Source of the DNA: Lepisosteus oculatus | Lineage: Eukaryota > Chordata > Actinopteri > Semionotiformes > Lepisosteidae | Length of the DNA: 64,000 nt | NCBI RefSeq assembly: GCF_040954835.1 | Contig: NC_090709.1 | Span: 43,470,490 to 43,534,489 of the forward strand | Direction: 5' to 3' | Part shown: positions 1 through 10,605 of the stretch, piece by piece | How the letters are laid out: each line of letters begins with the position of its first letter | Numbering within the stretch: position 1 is the first letter of the stretch | Translations under genes and position numbers: made by a program | Notes under the pieces: model-generated | What the model saw: only the letters and a program-made list of their open reading frames with translations | Told to the model about the DNA's origin: nothing | The model's database searches: none

Positions 1-184
1 CCAGACTTAGCTAAATGCATCCCCATTTGGGAGCTGTCCCTTATCAAAAGAAAACATCTTTAAATCAGCCTGCCTGAATAGCTTCTCTGTGGCTGCACCA
101 CAGAGATGAAGAGAGAGATGGGGCCTCATTTGGGAAAGCACAGCAACACTTAATTCTGTCTTATTAACAAGCATTGCCGCTACA
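1..184 (-). mobile_element. LTR family A, copy 0 (5' end of LTR, cut by window edge)
   Basis: Read on the minus strand this begins TGTAGCGGC at 184 and then matches the first 180 bases or so of the LTRs at 6649 and 41180, including the CTCTGTGG/CCACAGAG hairpin. The rest of the LTR lies beyond the window start. The flank at 185 is unrelated to the flanks of the other copies, as expected for an independent insertion. Confidence 0.8.
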
Positions 185-635
185 ATTAGTAGGAAGAAAG
201 ATACAATATTTTGAAAATGTAATATGTTTTAAAGGATTAAAGGGAAAAGAAATACTTTATATACGCAAACTAATTCTACTGAGCTCCTCTAAACAATATC
301 GCCTGAAGAATTGTCAAAGCACAGTGTATCAATTTGGGTGACAGTGGGGGAAAAGGATCACAACATTGAAAACCACAAGGCTTATTTTCAACAACAAAAT
401 TTGTGCTTGATAATATTTGACAAAAAAATGAATATTACACGCACGGAAATCAATATTTACCATTAGGGTAGAATGCAGCATAGAACAGTTGGATAGAAGG
501 TTAGTGTAACTCTATAGTGCATCACAGAGGCTGGTCTCTTCCCCTCATTATGCAGGCTGACTTGTTCACAGTGAACTGTCCTCCAGCGATAGTCAGCTGT
601 AATCACTTATGCAGACATGATGTTAATACTCTGAC
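185..635. other. AT-rich non-coding stretch
   Basis: No reading frame, RNA gene or recognisable repeat seen. It separates LTR copy 0 from the tRNA-Thr-like fossil. Confidence 0.5.
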
Positions 636-709
636 AGCATCTTGGCTGATTTGGTTAAAGTGTTTTCCTATTAAACAGGAGATTCTGCGTTCAAATCCCA
701 GCAGTGTCT
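636..709 (+). pseudogene. tRNA-Thr-derived pseudogene, anticodon loop reads ATT
   Basis: Aligns over 74 nt without gaps to vertebrate tRNA-Thr(AGT): GGCT in the D arm, TTGGTTAAAG in the D loop and TTCAAATCCCAGC in the T arm. The anticodon loop is CTATTAA, so AGT has become ATT. The anticodon stem has at least two mismatches and the acceptor stem is degraded. A run of T follows. It is related to the copy at 21195, which has the same ATT change, and the two probably descend from one already mutated copy. Confidence 0.7.
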
Positions 710-1229
710 TTTTTCTTGTCTTGTCTTAAAAAATGTATCACTATGGATGATTACATGCAGCTTGATTTTGTTTAATGCAAGTTTTCATTCCCTTTCTGAT
801 GGCTCTCTACAGTAATTTTTAAAAGTACTAATCGGGATGGATTACTGTACATATCCTCAGTAAAGGGGAATATATAAGTAGTGACTATCCAAATTGCATT
901 TTTGTGTGAAACACATTTCAGAAAATCGAAAACCAATTTTCAAAACTCACAATAACAAGACAAAGGCAAAACACAAGTTCACTTGCACTTTATGCATATT
1001 TACCACAACTTTGCCTTCTGATCATAAAAAGTCTTAATTTTAATATAGCAGTTTTAAATGGGACATTCAGAACATGGCATATGAGAATATATGGTTAACC
1101 GAGGATGAGCAAAGGATGATCGCACTTTCTGCTTATCGCTATGAACCTACCCCTGGTTATAAAAATGTCTCAAAATTCTGACACTGAGGTGTGAGACACA
1201 ATGTAACAGGCTCTCATAATCCCGAAATA
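710..1229. other. Non-coding stretch with remnant of tRNA-linked repeat
   Basis: No gene seen. Positions 755-810 resemble the sequence at 21885-21945 that flanks the tRNA-Asn copy there, so part of this stretch is an old copy of that tRNA-linked repeat. Confidence 0.4.
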
Positions 1230-1720
1230 CAAGAAATTTTACTGTAGCGGTTTATAAATGACGACTCGACTTTTTCTTGGGTGAATATGGTTTTCTGGGG
1301 AGTTGCGATGTTGGGCATACAGTAATTGGACATTTCCCGGTGATTCTGACACCTGTTAAGCACTCGCATTTCCTGCAAATATTAAAATGGTTAAGGTTTC
1401 GCTGAGAAATCCAGTCGACCTTTGTGAAGACAATGTTTACATCACATAAGAAACACGTCTCTGGGTGGACTCGAACCACCAACCTTTCAGTGAACAACCA
1501 AACGCGCCACACAGATGGAATGGTGGGTCCGTGTCTCCCATCACAACTTTCAGGTTAAGCTGGTAATATTTCTTCTGCACTGATAATCAAGAATTGAATT
1601 TCATTTCTCGCAAGCTGTGTGAATTTCTTGAAATACAAGTTTTCCAGAAAGGAAATGAATACATGCATTCAACGAAATCAAGCCCTTTGTGATAGTCTGA
1701 AATGGTACGTTATGTACCAC
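1230..1720 (-). repeat. tRNA-Asn-containing dispersed unit, copy 1
   Basis: On the minus strand this matches 21880-22340, covering both flanks of the tRNA-Asn sequence. Shared landmarks include the CTTTCTGGAAAACTTG side and the CCCCAGAAAACCATATTCAC side. A whole unit of about 470 bp was therefore copied, not just the tRNA. A third related copy lies at 43320-43760. Confidence 0.75.
1456..1516 (-). pseudogene. tRNA-Asn(GTT) pseudogene lacking most of the D arm
   Basis: The minus strand carries the tRNA-Asn T arm (GGTTGGTGGTTCGAGTCC) and acceptor end. About 13 nt corresponding to the D loop and 3' side of the D stem are missing, and the anticodon arm is altered although GTT is still readable. 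It cannot fold as a cloverleaf. The fossil at 19285 lacks a similar piece. Confidence 0.85.
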
Positions 1721-2590
1721 AAGATAGGAAAAAAAACATGACTGGGATTTTAACCTACGTGACCTACGGTACCAGACCGGAGTAAAGTTAGCTTGAAGTT
1801 CGAAAACGATTTTGGCACGCCTGTAGCGTTTACACGAAACCTCTTAGAATCGCGAGAATACTTGCTTTGTGTATAAAATACATTGTGAATGCTTTCTCAG
1901 CCTTTACTTTTTCGTTTATATGACATTTTTTTGACCAATCACGAATATTCTTTTGTCCATATCTTCGCAACGGAAGCACAGAACGCCTTCAAACCAAATA
2001 CATTTTAAAGACCACGACATGTGGATATTTCCACAGCCTCTACATCAAAGTATCAGTGAGCTAATTATCTTTTTTTAAACCTCCGGTTTTTCATCGATGC
2101 GTAATTACGCACTAACTGGAACCTGGGGGACCGCTGTATACACAAGATCACAACGCGAGAAATACTGTTCAATACGGCTTCATGCGAAAAACCCGTATAT
2201 GACTATAGGCAACAGAATAGTGCAGTCTCCAATTACTCAGACTGTAAGCACGCGAATAAAGCTTTGTCTGAATTCTGAAACCCTTTCTTTACGTCCTGTT
2301 TTCATTCAGGTAAGAGTCAACTATATGCACAATACTACTGACAGCAGGAAGATTAAAATATTCTTTACTCAGCAGCTTATTAAAAACAGCTCCCATGATG
2401 TTCAAACCGATTTTTTACACAGAACACTGACACAGCTTTGCGTTCTGAATCTCTTTTTCTCGTGCGTTTATTTAATGTGGCACAATGCACTGGGATAGGG
2501 GTATTCTGTTCACAAACCAATAGCATTTAAACCACAGCACCCACAATGCTGCAAGTAAGTGTTTTGCACACTAAGCAGAGAGCGATGTCT

Positions 2591-2643
2591 TCCTCGTTAG
2601 TATAGTGGCGAGTATCCCCACCTGTCACGCGGGAGACCGGGGT
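2591..2643 (+). pseudogene. tRNA-Asp(GTC) pseudogene, 3' part missing
   Basis: Matches tRNA-Asp from the acceptor strand TCCTCGTTAGTATAGTGG through the anticodon arm with GTC. It breaks off after GACCGGGGT, so the T loop and the 3' acceptor strand are lost. The copy at 25264-25315 on the other strand stops at the same point, so the truncation predates the inverted duplication. Confidence 0.9.
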
Positions 2644-3156
2644 ACATCAGGACGTGCATTGAAGTGAAAGCAGGATGCGCTGCGACATCCACTGTGCAGA
2701 TCCCGCCACACTAAGAGGTGAGTGGGTCTTTTCGATCACAGCGCTAGGCGAATCCCCAAACAGTGTGCGTGGCAACAAACGAAACAGGCCTGTTTCAGCC
2801 CGGTTTCGATCCGGGGAAATCGGGCCCAGTAGTGGCGGGATCTGTACAGTGCATGTCGCAGCGCTTCAATGTGCTTCCTGATGTCCTACCCCGAGAACTG
2901 AAAAGACAGCGTCCGCAGCAACCACAGCTCAGGTCTCTGCACAGGAGCTAAGCTGCCCCCATCTCCTCTGCTCTGCTCTGCGGCTCCTGCGGAGTGGAGT
3001 CCTGCCTGGAGCCGTGTTTGCAGGCCTGGAGCCGTGGACAGAGCTCAGAGGGCGCACCTGGGTGGCTTTCCTTCTGAGTGACGTTCCTGCAACACTCTCC
3101 CGCTCCTCTTGGTGCGCTCATGCCGCAACACAGGAAGGCTGGAGCAGGTGGGTGTG

Positions 3157-3209
3157 GAGAGTGTTAGACTGAAGATTTAAAGGTCCCTGGTTCGATCCCG
3201 GGTTTCAGC
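3157..3209 (+). pseudogene. tRNA-Phe(GAA) pseudogene, 5' part missing
   Basis: The anticodon arm with ACTGAAGAT, the T arm GGTTCGATCC and the 3' end TTTCAGC are tRNA-Phe. The 5' acceptor strand and D stem are replaced by unrelated sequence. The intact counterpart is at 24316-24388. Confidence 0.88.
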
Positions 3210-3319
3210 GTTTTGTTTCATGGAGCCCTCTGTTCCTCTCTGCAGCACCCCCTTCCTAAAGTGACGCTTCCCTTTCTCAGCCTGAAATGCAAGCGAGACA
3301 CCAGCAGCAGTCCCTGCTG

Positions 3320-3392
3320 GTTTCCGTAGTGTAGAGGCTGTCACGTCAGCCTAACACCTGAAAAGTCCCCGGTTCGAGACTGGGCGGAAACA
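3320..3392 (+). pseudogene. tRNA-Val(AAC), damaged anticodon stem
   Basis: Full-length (73 nt) alignment to tRNA-Val: acceptor GTTTCCG pairs with CGGAAAC and the AAC anticodon is present. The anticodon stem TCAGC/CTGAA keeps only one Watson-Crick and one wobble pair. The intact relative at 24134 has TTCGC/GCGAA. It is probably non-functional, although its acceptor and T arms look good. Confidence 0.8.
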
Positions 3393-3965
3393 GCATCGTT
3401 TTGCACACTCCTGTACTTCACAGAGGTCTTGAGCGACCGGTCATTTGTTGCCAATGTATTTCCGGTGCCTTCATGCACTCTTGTACCAAACGCACGTTCC
3501 TTCTGTACACGGAGCAGATCATTCGCAATTGGGCTGTGCCGACAGACCAGGACGAGCTCTGTTGGCTCAAATGCAGTGCAGGACCTGCAAGAACAACAGA
3601 AAGATTAGCATCCAGCGGGGGCTTCTTAGTGAGCCCAAGATCTCATCAAGAATCGGCTCCAGCAACAGGGCTGGGCGCATTGTTCCATTCTCCGCCCACT
3701 CTCGGTGTAAACAAGTCTCTCCTGGTCTCTGCTTGAATTGCACTTTCCTGCGTTTGCTTTGGTGTAACTGGCTTCCCCTGCATGGGCGAATGTGAAGAAG
3801 ATCCTTAGTAAGTCATTGAAGAAAACCGAGAAGAGGTCGGAGTGACCTCTGTCGTTCATCAACGATCCAGTCAGGCAGTACTCCTCTGTAAAGCGCCGTT
3901 CGTTCACATGGATTGGCTTTTTTTTGCCTTCATTTGTGCAAGTAGTAAAAGCAGACGCCCCTTTA

Positions 3966-5222
3966 GGGAGCCTGTCAGCACCCGGAGTTTTCCCCTTCTG
4001 TAAGCTCTCCATAGCCTCTCAGCTCTTCTACTGTCAAATCCCCCTCAAGTACTTCCCTATCTTCTTCACTCAAAACGTTTTCTAGCTTTGAGGTAAAAAA
4101 ATGAATTTCTTCATCCTTTACCTCTGTAGAGCTGTAAAGTCTTGAGTAGAAGTGTCACACCCTCTGCAGCCAGAGGGCGGTCCTTCTCTGTCCTGTCCCT
4201 ATTTCCTGGTCTGCTGTCCTTCCTGTCCCTCTCTTTCCCTTGGGCTATATATTTCCGGGTCTTGCACTCTGTCCTCGCTCAGCACTGACGTTCGGATGTC
4301 CTGAGACCCGCCTAGCACCAGGGCGCCCCACGTCCGCTCCCTGAGGGCACAGGTTTCTATACGGCATTCCTGAACTCTTTGCACTAATGAGCCTGGACCT
4401 TTTTCCCGTCTCGCCGCTACGCATATGGGTCTTTTTCCGCACTCCTGCTCCCCACAGTTAGTCCCTTTGGACGTCCGTGACAAGAAGGCCTCGATGCAGG
4501 AGAGGATAGCACTCAGCTCTGTACTCTCTCTTCCCTCCTCATCAACTACACTTTCCATGACAGACTTGGAGCCTACCACTTTCCTGAAAAAGAAGCGAGT
4601 ACACTTCTCATTTTCTTCCAAGAACTGCACTCTGCTTCTTAACAGCACTCCTCGACTGCTTTCTTCGGCTATGCTCCGGATGTCTTTTTTTAAAAGGGTG
4701 ATATCCTCAAGCACATCGAAGCCACTGTGCAGCATCGTGTAGAGACGCTGCAGCTGCCTCTGTTTCCTGGCTAGCACTCCTCTCCGTCTGGCAGCAGCCT
4801 TCCTTCCCTCAGCCATGAAAAAGGCCTTTGTCCTCACCTTCACCTCCTCCCACCACTCTCTTACTGACCCGTACAGACACTGCAAGGACAGCCACTGTGA
4901 TAGTTTCTCCTTGTAGCGGGATACTACACCCTCGTTCTCTAGCAGCTTTGTGTTGAGTTTCCAGAGGCCTGGGCCAAAGACAGTCCCGCCCTGGAGTTCC
5001 ACTCTATACCCTAAAGCCTGATGATCTGAGAAGAAGACAGGCTGAAGAGTGACCCCAACAACTTTCACTCTCTCTGAGACAAAGCAATAGTCAATTCTGG
5101 AGCTGCTATTCCTCCCTGACCATGTATATCCTGCTGTTGTGGGATATATACATCTATATGTGTCTGAGAGTTTAAAGTCTTGAACTAAGTTTTGCAGGGC
5201 CAGTGAGCTGGAATCCAATTTT
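3966..5222 (-). pseudogene. Tx1-clade (L1-like) LINE ORF2 fragment: endonuclease C-terminus to RT N-terminus
   Basis: The longest open piece reads on the minus strand from about 5222. It contains the endonuclease motifs SRIDYCFVS and SDHQALG, then a basic linker region, and after frameshifts the RT start motif GKTPGADRLPK near 3970-4000. ORF2 of such elements encodes an APE-type endonuclease and a reverse transcriptase that prime on target DNA. This piece lacks the endonuclease N-terminus and the catalytic RT core. It abuts U2 snRNA-like sequence at 5224 and the tRNA block at 3965. It may be the inverted middle of the plus-strand element at 5248-8709 or a separate insertion. Confidence 0.8.
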
Positions 5223-5223
5223 A

Positions 5224-5247
5224 TCGGCCTTTTGGCTAAGATCAAGT
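5224..5247 (+). other. U2 snRNA fragment (nt 9-32)
   Basis: A 24-nt stretch containing TCGGCCTTTTGGCTAAGATC equals nucleotides 9-32 of vertebrate U2 snRNA as I know it. The U2 match ends abruptly on both sides. It sits exactly between an antisense ORF2 fragment and the 5' end of a plus-strand LINE. Keno elements of the Tx1 clade insert into U2 genes, so this is probably a target-site remnant. Confidence 0.85.
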
Positions 5248-6648
5248 TCTAGTGGCATGCCCGCAGTTCTTGTCTTTCCAAAGTTCTAGAAGGCGATCGA
5301 AGATCCTGAAGAGTGCTTGAGCTGGTATCGTCCTAGGTTGAGCCTAGGGGGTTAAGGCCAAGCAGCAGCTGAGCTGGGTGGGATCCGGCAGCAACGTTCT
5401 CTCTCTCTGCTCTCTCCTCTCCCCTCCCCCTTTCTCTTGCTCCACCTCCTTGGCCTCTTGGCTGGGAGTAGGTACTCGTGGCCTGCCCGCGGTGCTTGCT
5501 TTCTTCCTCGAGACTCAGAAGCGCTATCCGCTCCCTCTCTCTCTCTCCTCCTGCGCCTGCACCTAGCTGGGCTTTGCCCACAAGGACAAAGTCCAGGGCT
5601 CACTCGCTGCTCCTTTAGCAGCTAAACCCTCCTCTCCACAGGACCTTGCTCTCTCTCTTTCTCTCCTTTTTTCTTTTTTCTCCTTTCCAGATGGCAGACA
5701 AGAAGACACTGATCCGGTTCCACTGGACCAAGAAAACAGAGACGATGCCAACTGCGAAATCCTTTTTCATTACCTTCCTGAGAGGGATCCTGCAGTTGGT
5801 GGCCGGAGATCTCTACTGCCTTCAAGACAACAAGGCAGAGAGATACATGGAGGCCTACATAGCCACGGACGCCTCATATGAAAAGGCAACGAAAATGATC
5901 AGAGAAAAAGGTAAGCACCCCCATTTCTCTATTTCTCTGATTTCAGGCCGGAGCCTATGAGGAAGACAAACCAGAGGACCATCACAATCCTCACGTACAA
6001 CCCCTACGTACCAATGGCACTGGTAACAGCGTACCTAGGGAGGTATGTAACTGTGGTGGGCAAACCGACGGAGATCAGGGACAGTTGCGGCGTCTGGTAC
6101 GGCAAACGCCAGTACCGAGTCCTCCTGAAAGAGGACCTAGAGGGCGTCGACGGTTTCCAGCACCCCCCGGCCCGCTTCAACATCGGAGCCGACAGGGGGT
6201 ACCTTTACTACCCCAGGATGGCGGATTTCTGCAAGAAGTGCAGACAGTCCGGCCACAAGGAGAACACGTGTGACATCGTCAGATGTCACAACTGTAACAA
6301 AGAGGGGCACCTGGCAAAAACCTGCCGGGCAGCCAAAAAGTGCGATGGATGCGGCGCCGAGGGACACCTCCTTCACTAATGCAAGGTAAGCAAACCTTCA
6401 TTTGCGCAGGTGGTGGAAGCCGACCAGCAGAAACCGGTCTCAAGACAAAGGGAGAGAGGTGAGAACAAAGAACCCGCACCTCCCCCGCAGAGAACCGAAA
6501 CTGCCGAGGCCACACCCCAGCCGCACCAGTGCCTCAAGATGGCAGCCAGGACGACGGACAAAATGGCTGACTGGAGGAAGGGCCCTGGATAACTCCCAGC
6601 AAGAAGGGAAAGAGGATCCACCTTCGGAAGGACAAAAGAAAAGAGTGG
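5248..6648 (+). mobile_element. 5' part of a Keno-like Tx1 LINE (5' UTR and ORF1)
   Basis: Starts directly after the U2 fragment. It holds a pyrimidine-rich 5' leader (5395-5690), ORF1 remnants (5691-6388) and a spacer, and is cut at 6648 by an LTR. The 3' end of an ORF2 of the same type resumes after the LTR. Assignment to a U2-targeting lineage rests on the U2 junction and the Tx1-type ORF2 pieces, not on a database match. Confidence 0.65.
5691..6388 (+). pseudogene. LINE ORF1 pseudogene with CCHC zinc knuckles
   Basis: The reading frame opens at 5691 (MADKKTLIRFHW), breaks near 5946, and continues in another frame from 5957 to 6379. The second part carries CKKCRQSGHKENTC and CHNCNKEGHLAKTC, both CX2CX4HX4C knuckles. 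A third knuckle starts CDGCGAEGH but a TAA replaces a residue just before its last Cys. Such ORF1 proteins bind element RNA. At 5911-5946 a 36-nt GTAAG...TTTCAG segment looks like a tiny intron, but removing it does not repair the frame. Confidence 0.8.
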
Positions 6649-8035
6649 TGTAGCGGCGAGGCTTAATAATAAGGCAGAATTAAGTGTTTCTGAGCTTCCC
6701 AAATGAGGCCCCATTTCTCTGTTCATCTCTGTGGTGCAGCCACAGAGAAACTATTCATGCAGGCTGATTTAAGATGTTTTCTTTTGATAAGGACAGCTCC
6801 CAAAGGGGGATGCACTTAGCTAAGCCTGGCTATCATGATCAATGGTCACCCATTGGCGCCTATCTGTCTAGGGAGTGCCAGTTGGACATCTGGACTGCAT
6901 TCCTAAGTGTCAGGAGTAAGTGACTCATATCTCACCTTGATCAACCAATCAGGGACTGGTAGGGCCGAGTAACCCACGTGGGACTCTGGTGCCCATGGAA
7001 CTTTCAGCCAATCAATGAGCTGAAGTTCCTCCAGGTAAAAACAGGCAACACAGAGAGCCTGAGAGATTCAGTAAGATTCAGAAGGGATTCAGGAGAATTC
7101 TGTGGAATATCCTAAAGGGAATTCAAAGGAGAATTCCAGGGCAGGACGGCCCAGGAGCAGAAGGCTCCCAAGGGCAGGACATTCTCGCAGAGCGCCTCCT
7201 GACCATCCTGAGACTCAGCCCGGACAACCACGGAACGGCCAGTGTGTCCGAGTGCCAGAACCTTCCTTTGTTCTAAGAGTCTAGAGTGGAGGTTGCCAGA
7301 GAGTAACCAGCAGCAGGCCTCGTGAACAGGTCGGAACTGTGGACAGCTGAATCACTATTCAGAACTAGCTCTTCATCAGGAACGAACCGGTCCTCTTCCT
7401 GACTTGCTGGGACCCACAGTCATCTTTTCTCCTGTGCACAAACTTTGCTAGTTAAAGCCAACACTAACTAGCCGGTCAGTGAGCAACAGCAGCGCACCGT
7501 CGCAAGCCGCACAGCACAGCCTGGCACCGAGCCAGAGAGCGCAGATTGGACAGCAACAGCCTGCAACTGTTTCTTTGTGCCCGCAGGAGATCTGAATCCC
7601 CAGAGATTGGATGAGTATTCAACTTCACTGCATTACTGCTCGAGAATTCAATTGTAATCCCAACCAGTTGATATCAATTTAATTCCTAAGAGTTATGTTC
7701 TTGTTTTGAGTATCTAATGTAGAAGTTGTAACCAAGTTCACTTTACGAAACGGTCTTAATGAATGATATACTGAATGTATGTCCTCTTGATATGTGTAAC
7801 ACTTCGTAACTGACTGAATATATATCTTTTGTATTCTGATAACCCTCTCGATAAGATCTGTTAGGTTTACATGCATATTTTATGTATTAATAAATGTATC
7901 CTCGTGTATTAGTACCTGTGTGTGTGCGTTGTTTGAGTTATGTCGCATGGTTGGATTCTAAAGCCATCAAAAGAATCAACTTTGTGATTTACTGCTACAA
8001 TTAATAATTGTCTCAGTAAATGCCCAAACCCTACA
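6649..8035 (+). mobile_element. LTR family A, copy 1
   Basis: 1387-bp LTR with TGTAG...CTACA ends, an AATAAA at about 7889 and a TG-rich stretch after it. It is nearly collinear with the LTR at 41180-42535. No 5-bp target duplication is evident between its two flanks. It splits a Tx1 LINE between ORF1 and the end of ORF2. Confidence 0.85.
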
Positions 8036-8039
8036 AAAC

Positions 8040-8055
8040 TGGTGCCTTCAGAGAG
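8040..8055 (+). other. Primer-binding-site-like 16-mer after LTR copy 1
   Basis: TGGTGCCTTCAGAGAG starts four bases after the LTR end. The same 16-mer follows LTR copy 2 at 42540, and a close variant (TGGTGCCTCGTGAGAG) follows copy 3 at 35105-35120. It starts TGG as primer sites do, but I could not match a specific tRNA. Unrelated sequence begins right after it in each copy. Confidence 0.6.
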
Positions 8056-8709
8056 GATGGCTGTGCACAAGAGACTGGCTACCAGAGAGGTCCTCTACAG
8101 ACACTCGCTAACCAGGAATCCGCATTGCCCCCGGGACACGTGTTTTGTCGAGGAGACTCAGGAGCACGTGTTCTGGAGCTGCCTCTTCGCCAAGGTGGTG
8201 TGGGCAGAATGGACAACATTATGCAACTCCTGGGAAAGGATGCAGTGCTCAGTTACCAGTACATTCTGCTGGGGGCTGGCACCCACCAGACTGGACAAGG
8301 GGACACAGGACCTGTGGGGGCTGCTACTGTCCCTCACAAAACAAGGACTGTGGAAAGCGAGGAACACTCTCATCCGGCACAACATAAAGTGGGGGGCGAG
8401 GGAGCTGGAGGAGAGGATCCTGGCGGACCTCAGGAGGAGGACGAAGCACCACGTCGCCAAATGGGGTTTCCCCACGGCGAGGGAGCGCTGGAATGGACTT
8501 TGGGCCCTATACAGAGATTAAAGGACAATAGCAAGTGGTAGATTTGGAGGGACTCTCTTAATTGCGCAAATCCGCCCCCACTCGCAAAGATTGATAACGG
8601 ACAATCAATCTCCGTTCCGCCGTTGTTTTTTATTACATGGAGTGTTAATATGTGTGAGATGTTCCTTTTGAGATGTTTTTTTTGCAGAATAAAGTATATT
8701 TTGTAGAAC
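8056..8709 (+). pseudogene. Tx1 LINE ORF2 C-terminus and 3' UTR
   Basis: The frame to 8521 ends the ORF2 of a Tx1/L1-like element and includes the C-terminal Cys/His motif CPRDTCFVEETQEHVFWSC followed by basic residues. The 3' UTR runs to about 8709 with an AATAAAG near 8688 and a short A-rich end. The RT core between this piece and ORF1 is absent; only an LTR lies between them. Confidence 0.75.
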
Positions 8710-9440
8710 AAAAAACATCTTATGACAAGGTTTACAAGTTATCTGTTGAACTACATTCTCATAGGTGTGGTCACATTCCAGATCATTTGTTTACGTTTTT
8801 GTTTCTGGAGCAACTCTTAGATGAAATGTGCTAATATGTAACCTAACTCCAGTGTGAATAACTAGAAGAGGGGAGCAGCTCCATTCCATACCATGGGAGC
8901 TTTGAGATTGGATGGGCCAGATCTCTCATTTGCATATCTGATTTGGAAATATAACACTAAACCCCTTCTTGCATGGATTTAACTTGCACCCAAGAGTCCC
9001 CTACTGTGTATTGCTACTTATTTTTTTATGATAAGTGGTGATTACCAGTTGACAGGTTTTATTTGTTGAATTATAAATGGTTTTGTATTATCATCCTGAA
9101 TGGCCTGTACTCAAGGTTTGGTAGGGTATGTGTTTTCATTTAATTTACCAAATTGAATTTTTGCTCTTTTAGTATTTGTCTAGAAGGCTTTCTGAAGTCA
9201 GGAACCCCATTTATTTGGTGAAAAAGGATTCTGTATTAATATTAATATTTCTCATACAACATAAATAGGGTCTTTTATGAATAAAAAGATCTTGCACTTG
9301 GAAATCTTGATAAAGCTGTGTGCTTCCATACACTCAAGCAGTTTTGATTCCTAATATTTGACCTTAGGTGCGGGAACGGGTCTTTTTTGCCATTTGATTT
9401 CCAATTGATCAGCACAGTATAGAAAATAGACCCATAAAGC
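8710..9440. other. Non-coding stretch downstream of H4
   Basis: AT-rich, with no frame or RNA gene recognised. It forms the 3' flank of the minus-strand H4 gene. Confidence 0.4.
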
Positions 9441-9448
9441 AACCTCAG

Positions 9449-9466
9449 CAGTGACAAATGTCACTG
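9449..9466 (-). terminator. Candidate histone 3' stem-loop (atypical)
   Basis: On the minus strand, about 51-68 nt after the H4 stop, CAGTGAC-ATTT-GTCACTG forms a 7-bp stem with a 4-nt loop. Size and position fit the histone mRNA 3' stem-loop, but the sequence departs from the usual GGYYYTTYT...ARRRCC pattern. No purine-rich downstream element is clear. It may be a degenerate or substitute processing signal. Confidence 0.4.
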
Positions 9467-9516
9467 GGTCACTTGGGTTTATACGTCAGGGTCCGGTAGT
9501 GAAGCTCCTCTCCTGT

Positions 9517-9831
<315 letters not shown>

Positions 9832-9867
9832 CTAGTTATCAGCTGTGAACACGACACACACTGCTCA

Positions 9868-9918
9868 TCTTTGATGTATAATAGACATCTTTCTTTGATG
9901 TCTATTATACATCAAAGA
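9868..9918. repeat. Perfect 22-bp hairpin in the H4 5' region
   Basis: Arms 9868-9889 and 9897-9918 are exact reverse complements around a 7-nt loop (TTTCTTT). They lie 40-90 bp upstream of the H4 start codon, between it and a TATA-like sequence, so part would fall in the mRNA leader if that TATA is used. Confidence 0.9.
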
Positions 9919-9921
9919 AAG

Positions 9922-9931
9922 ATTTTTATAG
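9922..9931 (-). promoter_or_regulatory. TATA-like box of the H4 gene
   Basis: Minus strand reads CTATAAAAA about 95-103 bp upstream of the H4 ATG. An ATTGG (reverse CCAAT) lies about 20 bp further upstream near 9951. Position and order suit a histone promoter. Confidence 0.5.
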
Positions 9932-9959
9932 GTGTAGAAACTAGTAAATAAAGCCAATG

Positions 9960-10605
9960 ATTTGTTTTAGAAACGTATTCTTAAAATATACAATTATTCA
10001 CACCTGAACAATATGTAGTTCAAATTATACATTATATACAATATAGTATTCAAATATCTAATCATCATAAAAAACACAACTAGTAAACTTCAGTTACAAA
10101 TTCTAGTAACATGGCAATATATATAGTAATGACAAACACAAACTAATTACATGAACACGCTAATATTTAACTCAAAACCACATTTCGATTCAAATATAAA
10201 TTTTTAAAATTTACAACTTCTTTATTTCCACGAAAATATTATTAATGTAGCACAAACGCTACTTTCTAATAAAGACAGAAAGAAACTGTTTGTTTTGTGT
10301 CTACTGGTGATCCTCCTCTCGATACTAATGAAATGTTTAATATGATCCCTCGAGAAAAAAAAGGAATCAATTTCCACCTGGAATTATTGATGCCCCATCA
10401 AACATTTTGTAATATCCCTGGAAGTTTATACTGTAGAATCCTGGTTCGTGGCTTAAATTCAAGGTAAATTAGGAACGAGTTAAGGAACTCGAAAACGAGA
10501 CTAAGGAAACGAGTTGGAAACTTGATGTCGAAGTGGGATTTAAATCACCCATTTCACATTTTACTTCATTGGGCAGTATGTGCCAGAGTGCAATGCCACA
10601 GCATC
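9960..10605. other. AT-rich non-coding stretch
   Basis: Between the H4 promoter and tRNA-Tyr; no gene or repeat recognised. Confidence 0.4.

Larger units (their letters stand above)
1776..3965. repeat. Left arm of a large inverted duplication (tRNA block)
   Basis: This arm reads in order Asp, Phe, Val, spacer. It is the reverse complement of 23562-26127, with an internal deletion of roughly 370 bp near 2990-3150. Its tRNA genes are all damaged, while the matching Val, Phe and (further out) Asp genes around 24-26 kb are intact. The similarity stops at 3965, where a LINE fragment begins. Partial copies of the same block lie at 26440-26920 and 35530-36870. Confidence 0.85.

Noticed and set aside
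2675-2951. Short frames overlapping the tRNA-Asp fossil
   Set aside because: They lie in duplicated tRNA spacer and the duplicate does not keep the frame.
3445-3795. A 116-codon frame present in three copies (3445-3795, 23731-24081, 35843-36193)
   Set aside because: The copies lie in recent duplications, another frame on the opposite strand is equally open, and most differences change amino acids. No sign of protein constraint.
8690-8740. Downstream half of U2 snRNA at the LINE 3' end
   Set aside because: The string near 8710 resembles U2 only loosely, not enough to claim a target-site flank.
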